12,754 nucleotides of DNA, from contig JABXIR010000067.1 in assembly GCA_013372965.1 (NCBI GenBank), forward strand, positions 1 through 12,754, given 5' to 3'. Below, in pieces: positions 7,762-12,754 of this stretch; the first letter of the stretch is position 1; the number at the start of each line of letters is the position of its first letter. The notes beneath the pieces are model-generated. The model ran no database searches and was not told where the DNA came from. It saw only the letters and a list, made by a program, of their open reading frames with translations. The stretch is from Gammaproteobacteria bacterium. GTDB taxonomy: Bacteria > Pseudomonadota > Gammaproteobacteria > Pseudomonadales > DSM-25080. A program made the translations under genes and the position numbers.

Positions 7762-9081
7762 ATGACAAACAAAATTTCACCGTTATCCGCAAGCGAAAAA
7801 AAGCAGTTGTTGAATTGGTGTAGCAATGAGGTTTCTTCGTTTGATTGGGAACAGCTGCGAGGTTATATGGCAGCAGCTATTCTTGCCCCTCATGCGATCC
7901 CGGAGGCAAGAGTGTTTAGCATTTTATTGCAGGGTATCGAGCCTGAGAACGTCAAAAAAGCGGCGCAATATCAGTACCGCGCGTACTACGTTGCCAAGCA
8001 ACAAATGGAACAACATACTTATCGTCTACCCAAGCTTTCGGCGGACGTCTGCTCAGGTAGCTTTTTCGACGGTGATCGTCAGCCATTAATGCAATGGTTC
8101 TCGGGCTTTCATGCAGGTGTCACCGACTTTTTCGATCATTGGCAACTCTCGGTTACCACGAGCGTCAAAGCACAATCAATCAATGAGTTTCTTTTGCTGT
8201 TGGGTGGGTTCTTGTTTAAAGAAACCGCTGAAGATTTGGCCGCTCGTCGGGGCGTTTCTGTCGAAGAATTCCTGATCAAGACGCGTTCGCAACTTCCTCA
8301 AATTCTATGGGCACTTTATGAAAGCGCTCAGCAAGATGCGAGCTCAAGCGCTTTGCAAGAGCCGAGTATCGATGGTCGAGTGGAGGCGATGGTGTCAGCG
8401 CAAAGCGCAAGTGATCGTATTGCGATTGCAGAGGCGATCCTGTCTGATAATTCCGACTGTGCAGAAGCTTGGGAGCTTTTGGCTCGTGAGCGAGCCGATA
8501 ATATCGAGCAGATGATTGCGGCGTTAGAACAAGCGGTCGCTGCCGCGGAGCGAACCTTAGGGCGAGAGTTTATCGAGCAGCACATGGGTAATCTAGCCGA
8601 GGTTGCAGGTACCAATGTTCTCCTGCAGTCGCTGGTGGGTTTAGGTACTTGCTATCGCAAACAAGGCGAACTAGAAAAGGCGGCTGGCTGCTTTGAAAAG
8701 GCACTCGTTTACGATCAGGTCGACGTTTTTGGAGCACAGGCACCGTTGTTAAGCACCTACTTTGAGCTCGATCGTTACGATGCGGTGGCCAATATCTTGG
8801 GTTACTACGACCAAAGCAACCCTTGGGTGCATTTTAGTCGCGCTCTGTTGTCTTATGTCAGAGACGGCGACGTCGATGCATCGAAGTGGTTGCGTTCGAA
8901 GGCGCTCGAATACAATGCGTACGTAGTCGCCGAGCTAGAGACTAACGATTCTTTTTCTCGGCTTCGAGCGGACTATCAGCCAGGAAGTCCAGAGGAGGCG
9001 GCACTGTATGCGGAAGATGCCAAGGGCTATTGGTCAAAGATTGTCGGTGCGATCAATTGGCTCAGGGCGGGCCTTGCGTAA
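7762..9081 (+). CDS. UPF0149 (YecA/YgfB-like) domain protein with TPR-like C-terminal half
   Basis: Soluble cytoplasmic protein of 439 aa with no signal or membrane segment. Residues about 10-185 resemble the UPF0149 family: an LRGYMAAAILAP stretch near residue 32, QWFSGFHAGV at 111-120, then an all-helical segment. No C-terminal SEC-C zinc motif is present. Residues about 205-439 are alpha-helical repeats of TPR type (SDCAEAWELLARE near 231, GLGTCYRKQGELEKAAGCFEKAL near 293, NPWVHFSRALLSY near 353). These resemble the ST7-like TPR proteins often found in bacteria. The role is unknown; TPR parts usually bind other proteins. The last 48 bases overlap a convergent small ORF on the minus strand. 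Confidence 0.75.
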   Translation: MTNKISPLSASEKKQLLNWCSNEVSSFDWEQLRGYMAAAILAPHAIPEARVFSILLQGIEPENVKKAAQYQYRAYYVAKQQMEQHTYRLPKLSADVCSGSFFDGDRQPLMQWFSGFHAGVTDFFDHWQLSVTTSVKAQSINEFLLLLGGFLFKETAEDLAARRGVSVEEFLIKTRSQLPQILWALYESAQQDASSSALQEPSIDGRVEAMVSAQSASDRIAIAEAILSDNSDCAEAWELLARERADNIEQMIAALEQAVAAAERTLGREFIEQHMGNLAEVAGTNVLLQSLVGLGTCYRKQGELEKAAGCFEKALVYDQVDVFGAQAPLLSTYFELDRYDAVANILGYYDQSNPWVHFSRALLSYVRDGDVDASKWLRSKALEYNAYVVAELETNDSFSRLRADYQPGSPEEAALYAEDAKGYWSKIVGAINWLRAGLA

Positions 9082-9309
9082 AGAGCTCTTTAGGATTTTT
9101 TGAATCTTCCGACGCTCGTTGTAAATGATCCACTTTTGCAGCCCGACAACGACGAGCGCAATAGTGATGAGGGCTAATACCACTCTCAGCTCGAGAGCGT
9201 ACTTGCCGTTAAAATATCGTGCGGAGCTAACCCAGTCATAACCGAGCCCGAGCAGAAAGCCTGCCAAGGGTGCGATGATCGACAATAACGCCAATTTTTT
9301 GAAAGACAT
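9034..9309 (-). CDS. Small two-helix membrane protein, unknown
   Basis: Predicted 91-aa protein, not recognised. It has two hydrophobic segments (about residues 6-22 and 44-61) separated by a short loop containing GYDWVSSARYF, then a very basic tail (ERRKIQKILKSSLRKARP) likely to face the cytoplasm. The ATG at 9309 is seven bases after the stop of the preceding minus-strand ORF and has no clear ribosome site, so it probably depends on coupled translation. The frame is open back to 9399, but that extension overlaps the neighbouring ORF and is not needed. Its 3' end runs 48 bases into the end of the convergent UPF0149-TPR gene. Confidence 0.6.
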   Translation of the reverse strand: MSFKKLALLSIIAPLAGFLLGLGYDWVSSARYFNGKYALELRVVLALITIALVVVGLQKWIIYNERRKIQKILKSSLRKARPEPIDRTDNL

Positions 9310-9316
9310 AGGACTA

Positions 9317-9577
9317 CTAGCTAATGATTCGAGTGACCAGTCTATCAGAGTCTTCGAAAATTTCGATTTGAAACTCGAGGCCGATGGCTCGAAAATCATT
9401 GGAAAGGTCTTTAAGGGTGTCGATTGTCATACCTACGCCGTGAAAGGTTTGAGGATCCTCTTGCGTTAGTACCCAATCGTGAATGCGGGTCTGTTTTTCG
9501 TCTATTTTTTCACCAGTACGGTCGAGTGTTTTTGACTCGACTGGCTCAAAGAAAAATAGCGTTGCGTTTAGCGCCAA
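9317..9577 (-). CDS. Small hypothetical protein with TTG start, possible frameshifted extension of the upstream ORF
   Basis: Unrecognised 86-residue reading frame with acidic, well-mixed composition (HDWVLTQEDPQTFHGVG, then a C-terminal LEFQIEIFED stretch suggesting a beta strand). The only early start is TTG at 9577, inside the end of the upstream ORF, and it lacks a ribosome site. The same frame is open for about 31 codons further upstream with no ATG or GTG start. This fits either coupled reinitiation at TTG or one longer gene joined to the upstream ORF by a -1 frameshift. Confidence 0.5.
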   Translation of the reverse strand: MALNATLFFFEPVESKTLDRTGEKIDEKQTRIHDWVLTQEDPQTFHGVGMTIDTLKDLSNDFRAIGLEFQIEIFEDSDRLVTRIIS

Positions 9578-9777
9578 AAGACTAAACTCTGCATGAACTG
9601 GTGCGCTGATGCAGTCACCGAAGTTTCGATCATAGACACCATCTGCTGGCTGGTCGCTTCAATGCGTTGAACAAGCGGCTCAGCGTTGAAGGCTAATTGT
9701 GCTGAAACATCACTCGGGATCTGGGTCACCAGAAATGTGGCGATGATGACTGTGACAACTAAAACATTTTCTTTCAT
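9568..9777 (-). CDS. Small exported or membrane-anchored protein, unknown
   Basis: Predicted 69-aa protein. Residues 5-18 are strongly hydrophobic and are followed by a plausible signal peptidase site (DVSA, residues 23-26). The remaining 43 residues look like an amphipathic helix rich in S, T, Q and M. Start support is strong: AAGGAG (minus strand, 9787-9792) sits nine bases before the ATG, and a good promoter lies just upstream. It is the first ORF of the three-ORF minus-strand cluster and its stop overlaps the next frame by ten bases. No family is recognised. The protein may be longer if a frameshift joins it to the next ORF. Confidence 0.6.
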   Translation of the reverse strand: MKENVLVVTVIIATFLVTQIPSDVSAQLAFNAEPLVQRIEATSQQMVSMIETSVTASAHQFMQSLVFWR

Positions 9778-9803
9778 GTAAGTACGCTCCTTCGCAGACG
9801 GTC

Positions 9804-9832
9804 AATATAGTGGAGTAGCAAAACGAGGTAAA
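9804..9832 (-). promoter_or_regulatory. Sigma70-type promoter for the three-ORF minus-strand cluster
   Basis: On the minus strand TTTACC (9827-9832) and TATATT (9804-9809) are separated by exactly 17 bases. The -35 matches consensus at four of six positions and the -10 at five of six. Transcription would start near 9797, leaving about 20 bases before the ATG at 9777 that contain the AAGGAG ribosome site. On the other strand TATAGT (9806-9811) could be a -10 for ppiC, so the two promoters may overlap and compete. Confidence 0.55.
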
Positions 9833-9860
9833 CCCACTCTGTGGAAATTACGAGGTACCG

Positions 9861-10151
9861 ATGAGACGTTCAAAAAGCGCGATTGCGCGACACATTCTAT
9901 TGAAATCGCGAGGCGAAGCCGAGGCAATCAAGAAAAAATTAGACCAAGGGCAGCCGTTTGAACAATTGGCTCGCAAGCACTCAATCTGTCCTTCAAAGAA
10001 ACAGGGCGGAAGTTTGGGTGAGTTTCGTCAAGGAGAAATGGTGCCGGCCTTTGACAAGGTCGTATTTAAAGCGGCGTTAAAACAAGTTCACGGGCCGATT
10101 AAAACCCAGTTCGGCTTTCATCTCATAGAGATACTATACCGAGACGACTGA
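9861..10151 (+). CDS. ppiC: Parvulin-type peptidyl-prolyl isomerase PpiC
   Basis: Single-domain cytoplasmic parvulin (96 aa) that speeds cis-trans isomerisation of prolyl peptide bonds. It matches the E. coli PpiC pattern closely: ARHILLKS at the start, ARKHSICPSKKQGG, LGEFRQGEMVPAFDKVVF and TQFGFHLIEI at the end. There is no signal peptide. GAGG at 9852-9855 lies five bases before the ATG. It is separated from trhO by 99 bases, so co-transcription is possible but not shown. Confidence 0.95.
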   Translation: MRRSKSAIARHILLKSRGEAEAIKKKLDQGQPFEQLARKHSICPSKKQGGSLGEFRQGEMVPAFDKVVFKAALKQVHGPIKTQFGFHLIEILYRDD

Positions 10152-10190
10152 GTACGCGTTTTAAGCTATCGAGTTTATTTCTCAGGTGAT

Positions 10191-10196
10191 TATACT
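10191..10196 (+). promoter_or_regulatory. Candidate -10 element for trhO
   Basis: TATACT matches the sigma70 -10 consensus at five of six positions, 55 bases before the trhO start. No good -35 box lies 16-18 bases upstream. The leader downstream contains two small inverted repeats, CTAAGG/CCTTAG (10195-10200, 10210-10215) and TCCGG/CCGGA (10217-10221, 10231-10235). Neither is followed by a T tract. Confidence 0.3.
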
Positions 10197-10250
10197 AAGG
10201 TTTTTTAACCCTTAGCTCCGGTTTTACGTTCCGGATCGCTGGAGAATCTG

Positions 10251-11240
10251 ATGAAAGCAATTACCGTCTGTGCGCTGTACCGTTTTACGCGCCTAGAAAA
10301 CTTCGAAGCATTACGAGCGCCGCTTCAAAATCTCATGAACCAACTCGATATTCGGGGCACCCTCTTGCTCGCAAGTGAGGGTATCAATGGAACCGTTGCG
10401 GGAACCCAGAAGGCCATTGACCAATTGCTAGCATGGTTCGACCTCGATGAGCGCTTAGCGGGCATTGACCACAAGTTTTCCTATGAGGACGAGCAGCCAT
10501 TTTATCGCTCGAAAGTTAAGTTAAAACGCGAGATCGTGACAATGGGTGTCGAAGGTATCGATCCGTTGCAAACGGTTGGCACCTACGTGAAGCCCAAAGA
10601 TTGGAATGCGCTCATCAGTGATCCTGATGTTGTTCTTGTCGATACGCGCAACGACTATGAAGTAGGTATAGGCACGTTTAAAGGTGCAGTCGACCCGAAG
10701 ACCAAAACTTTTCGAGAATTCCCAGGGTACGTGAAAGAAAATCTTGATCCCGGTAAACACAAAAAAGTTGCGATGTTTTGTACGGGCGGCATTCGCTGCG
10801 AAAAGTCGACCGCGTATCTAAAAGAACAGGGCTTTGACGAAGTCTATCATCTTGAAGGTGGCATTCTTAAGTACCTCGAGGAGGTGCCCGCTGAGGACTC
10901 AATGTGGGAAGGTGAGTGTTTTGTGTTCGATAACCGTGTCACGGTTGATCACAACCTAGCGCGAGGTCATTACGATTTGTGCCACGGCTGTCGTATGCCG
11001 ATTCTGGAGGAAGACAAAGAAAAACCCGAGTACGAGCAGGGTGTAAGCTGTCATCATTGCCACTCGAGTCTTTCGGAAGCACAAATGGAACGGTTTCGTC
11101 AGCGTGAACTCCAGCTGCAACTCGCGAAGAAGCGTGGCGAAGCGCACTTAGGCGATGAAGCGCTTAAGGCGATTGAAGCGCGCAGGCAAGCAAAGCAAAA
11201 GGCTCGTGAGATTCAGCGACGTCAGTCGTCTGCTAAGTAG
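10251..11240 (+). CDS. trhO: tRNA uridine(34) hydroxylase TrhO (YceA family, rhodanese domain)
   Basis: Cytoplasmic enzyme (329 aa) of the family that makes 5-hydroxyuridine at the wobble base of certain tRNAs, the first step toward cmo5U or mo5U, using oxygen. The N-terminal domain holds the family stretch LLLASEGINGTVAGT (38-52). A rhodanese domain spans about 120-212, with VDTRNDYEVGIGTFKGA and the active loop CTGGIRCEKS (C177 and C183). A cysteine-rich segment follows with C244/C247 and C267/C270, likely a metal site, and then a long basic helical tail. GGAG at 10241-10244 supports the start. The gene ends 12 bases from the end of a convergent gene, with no terminator between them. Confidence 0.96.
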   Translation: MKAITVCALYRFTRLENFEALRAPLQNLMNQLDIRGTLLLASEGINGTVAGTQKAIDQLLAWFDLDERLAGIDHKFSYEDEQPFYRSKVKLKREIVTMGVEGIDPLQTVGTYVKPKDWNALISDPDVVLVDTRNDYEVGIGTFKGAVDPKTKTFREFPGYVKENLDPGKHKKVAMFCTGGIRCEKSTAYLKEQGFDEVYHLEGGILKYLEEVPAEDSMWEGECFVFDNRVTVDHNLARGHYDLCHGCRMPILEEDKEKPEYEQGVSCHHCHSSLSEAQMERFRQRELQLQLAKKRGEAHLGDEALKAIEARRQAKQKAREIQRRQSSAK

Positions 11241-11252
11241 CGAGGAACCGAA

Positions 11253-12326
11253 TTACATCGGTGTGGCGGTCAATACTAGCGTGTCCTTATACTCGCCAGG
11301 ACGTGACGTGCTGTGGTTTGCCACGTCGAAGGTGAGTCGATAATTGAGCCCGTCGGTGCCTGAGCAGTTGTACTCATTAGCGTCAACGGTTGGCAGGTTG
11401 TTAATCACGTCACCGTTACTAACCGTGCTAACCGTTTGGCTATCTCGAAGAGAGTCTAAGCGTACGTTGTATCCAATGGTATCAACAATGGCGCCGCCGG
11501 CGTCTCGATTTACCATCGAGAATTCCCGGCCACTCGACTGCGTTTCGGTGCCAGCGATTGTAAGAGACGTGTCGTCGCCCGCGAATGACCAAATGCAAAA
11601 GTCTGTTGAATTCGTGGTGGTCAAGTCGAGGGTCGGAGGGAGTTGTGTTATATAGACGCTTGATGTAACGGTGACTTGAACGTCGAATTCGATAATATCT
11701 TGCTTAATGCTATTCCCAGAGAAGTTGTTGGGCGTGACCGATAACCAGAACGTTCCGGTAAAGGTTCCTAAACGATCGTTCAGCTGTACGATATCGTTAC
11801 CGTCAATCGAAATATCCATAAGAAACTTCGCATCGTTGCACCCATTTGGAAATTCGGTGCTTGAGTTGAGTTCACTTTTCTTTGTCGCGGGGTTCTCAAA
11901 GGTCACACTGAAGACGTAGCCAGGAGTCCAAGGGTTTATCGCGTCGCCGGACGTCGATATGTTTGTACCGGCTTTGCTGAGCGAGAATCGGATGGGCAGG
12001 TTTGACGTGCCATTTGTGATGGTGTACTGGCCGCTCGAAGCGTCGCCATTTAACGACAAGTCATAGTCAACTTTGTGGAGTGTATTGTTTTTTTGTTCTT
12101 GATATATGATACAAAAGCCTTCGTTTGCATCCGGAATAATAGCGCCGCCGGTTATATCAATACCGTCCCACTCTCCGAAATCAACGGGAGATTGTATTGT
12201 AAGTAGTGCGGTGAAGTCGCCCGTTGGCTCTGGCGGGCCGCCTCCTTGTCCTTGTCCTTGAGCAAAAGCGACCCCACTAGACAGGACGACGCAAGCGCAG
12301 CAGCAGATTTTTGAGAGTAGTCGCAT
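11253..12326 (-). CDS. Secreted protein with two related beta-rich domains, unknown family
   Basis: Predicted 357-aa exported protein. The signal peptide is residues 1-22 (cysteine-rich CCCAC core, cleavage after AFA), followed by a low-complexity QGQGQGGGPP linker coded by a 6-base repeat. Two domains of about 150 residues follow. Each starts with an FC-I strand (C72 and C244), has a second cysteine (C163 and C321), and ends with a matching strand (TFWLSVTP near 192, LVLTATP near 350). Such domains resemble spore coat U or pilin-like beta sandwiches, but I cannot name a family. I chose the ATG at 12326 because AAGGTGG lies seven bases upstream (12334-12340); an in-frame TTG at 12353 lacks a ribosome site and falls inside a CRP-type palindrome. 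No chaperone or usher gene is nearby. Confidence 0.75.
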   Translation of the reverse strand: MRLLSKICCCACVVLSSGVAFAQGQGQGGGPPEPTGDFTALLTIQSPVDFGEWDGIDITGGAIIPDANEGFCIIYQEQKNNTLHKVDYDLSLNGDASSGQYTITNGTSNLPIRFSLSKAGTNISTSGDAINPWTPGYVFSVTFENPATKKSELNSSTEFPNGCNDAKFLMDISIDGNDIVQLNDRLGTFTGTFWLSVTPNNFSGNSIKQDIIEFDVQVTVTSSVYITQLPPTLDLTTTNSTDFCIWSFAGDDTSLTIAGTETQSSGREFSMVNRDAGGAIVDTIGYNVRLDSLRDSQTVSTVSNGDVINNLPTVDANEYNCSGTDGLNYRLTFDVANHSTSRPGEYKDTLVLTATPM

Positions 12327-12342
12327 GGGAAGCCCACCTTTA

Positions 12343-12358
12343 TGTGAAATCAATCACA
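12343..12358. promoter_or_regulatory. Perfect CRP/Vfr-type binding palindrome
   Basis: TGTGA-AATCAA-TCACA has both half-sites of the CRP consensus with the correct six-base spacer. It lies directly upstream of the ribosome site of the secreted-protein gene (minus strand). If that gene's start site is further upstream, binding would block transcription. For the divergent lipoprotein genes (plus strand) it is centred about 110 bases before the first ATG, which allows activation from an upstream position. The remaining gap contains a run of eight T at 12384-12391 and a weak -10 candidate TATTAA at 12418-12423. Confidence 0.65.
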
Positions 12359-12459
12359 AAATAATGTTTGTACCTTACCATAATTTTTTTTGCATCCAAA
12401 ACAGCTTCGGTCGCGTCTATTAAGTGAATGGGAAAAATTTACTTGATGAGGACACGATT

Positions 12460-12537
12460 ATGTTAAAACTACTCACACTATCAGCTTTACTTTTGGTACT
12501 TAGCGGCTGCGCGAGCGCCGTCAGCGTACTTGTTTAA
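12460..12537 (+). CDS. Very short lipoprotein, 25 aa
   Basis: A 25-codon ORF that starts seven bases after a clear GAGGA ribosome site (12448-12452). It encodes a complete lipoprotein signal: basic start (MLKLL), hydrophobic core and lipobox LSGC with C17. If processed, only nine residues would remain (CASAVSVLV). All frames close soon after the stop, so it does not look like a longer gene with a single frameshift. It may be a tiny entericidin-like lipopeptide or a decayed copy of the following lipoprotein. No family is recognised. Confidence 0.55.
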   Translation: MLKLLTLSALLLVLSGCASAVSVLV

Positions 12538-12569
12538 CACCATTTAATTATAGGCTTTAAGGAAATCTT

Positions 12570-12754
12570 ATGATCCGACTGATTGCAATTTTGTCATTAC
12601 TCTCACTAACCACTGGTTGTATTTTCTCTGTGGGGGCGGGCAGCAGTAGCTCATCGAACTGCACAATCACCGTTAATGACGATAATAGCTACAACATCCG
12701 TGGTACTTGTCCGAAAAACCTTCGTGTAAACGTTGCGGGCGAGCCAAAGGAAAT
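12570..12754 (+). CDS. Lipoprotein, 3' end beyond the window
   Basis: The first 61 codons are visible and the frame is still open at the window edge. The start follows AAGGA (12559-12563) by six bases. A lipoprotein signal ends in TTGC with C17, followed by a serine-rich linker (residues 25-29) and a segment containing C31 and C47 that may form a disulfide. Its signal resembles that of the 25-aa ORF 32 bases upstream, so the two may be tandem relatives in one transcript. Family unknown because the protein is incomplete. Confidence 0.75.
   Translation, partial: MIRLIAILSLLSLTTGCIFSVGAGSSSSSNCTITVNDDNSYNIRGTCPKNLRVNVAGEPKE

Noticed and set aside
9275..9469. 64-aa plus-strand ORF opposite the small minus-strand cluster
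   Set aside because: It reads as plausible protein and has AAGGG before its ATG, but the minus strand has a promoter, a strong ribosome site and three packed ORFs. Only conservation data would settle it.
10195..10235. Terminator between ppiC and trhO
   Set aside because: Two short inverted repeats are present, but the only T run lies in a loop and no T tract follows either stem.
12327..12353. TTG start for the secreted protein at 12353
   Set aside because: It has no ribosome site and falls within the CRP-type palindrome, while the ATG at 12326 follows AAGGTGG.
7669..12398. Shared 12-mer TTTTGCATCCAA in two intergenic regions (opposite strands)
   Set aside because: Matches of this length are expected by chance in a window of this size when both strands are compared, and it forms no palindrome.

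Overview
The window looks like a stretch of ordinary gammaproteobacterial chromosome, probably from a free-living and possibly marine species. The reasons are E. coli-type PpiC and TrhO proteins, a queC-queE pair, a proteobacterial RND efflux operon, a UPF0149 (YecA/YgfB-like) domain protein, c-type cytochromes and a perfect CRP/Vfr-type palindrome. Base composition looks even and close to 50% GC. I see no tRNA, rRNA, CRISPR array, insertion sequence or phage gene. The genus cannot be named from the sequence alone.

Layout. (1) 88-1618, plus strand: two overlapping genes for exported haem proteins, a Vgb-like beta-propeller with an N-terminal cytochrome c segment and a small cytochrome c5-like lipoprotein. 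(2) 1705-3020, plus: queC and queE, overlapping by one base, for the 7-deazaguanine (preQ0/queuosine) pathway. (3) 3039-7608, minus: an RND efflux operon read as pump, then periplasmic adaptor, then a UUCG-loop terminator; there is no outer-membrane channel gene. (4) 7762-9081, plus: a UPF0149-TPR protein. (5) 9034-9777, minus: three small unrecognised ORFs that look like one operon with a good sigma70-type promoter; the last overlaps the end of the UPF0149-TPR gene. (6) 9861-11240, plus: ppiC (parvulin) and trhO (tRNA uridine-34 hydroxylase). (7) 11253-12326, minus: a secreted protein made of two related cysteine-containing domains, with a CRP-type palindrome just upstream. (8) 12460-12754, plus: two tandem lipoprotein genes, the first only 25 codons and the second cut by the window edge.

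How the genes fit together. The queC-queE pair and trhO both serve modification of the tRNA wobble position (G34 and U34), though they are not in one operon. The two haem proteins are probably made together and may act as an electron-transfer pair. The secreted two-domain protein and the divergent lipoproteins share one intergenic region and possibly one cAMP-CRP-type control point. The parts least explained by known families are the three-ORF minus-strand cluster at 9034-9777 and the cell-envelope locus at 11253-12754.
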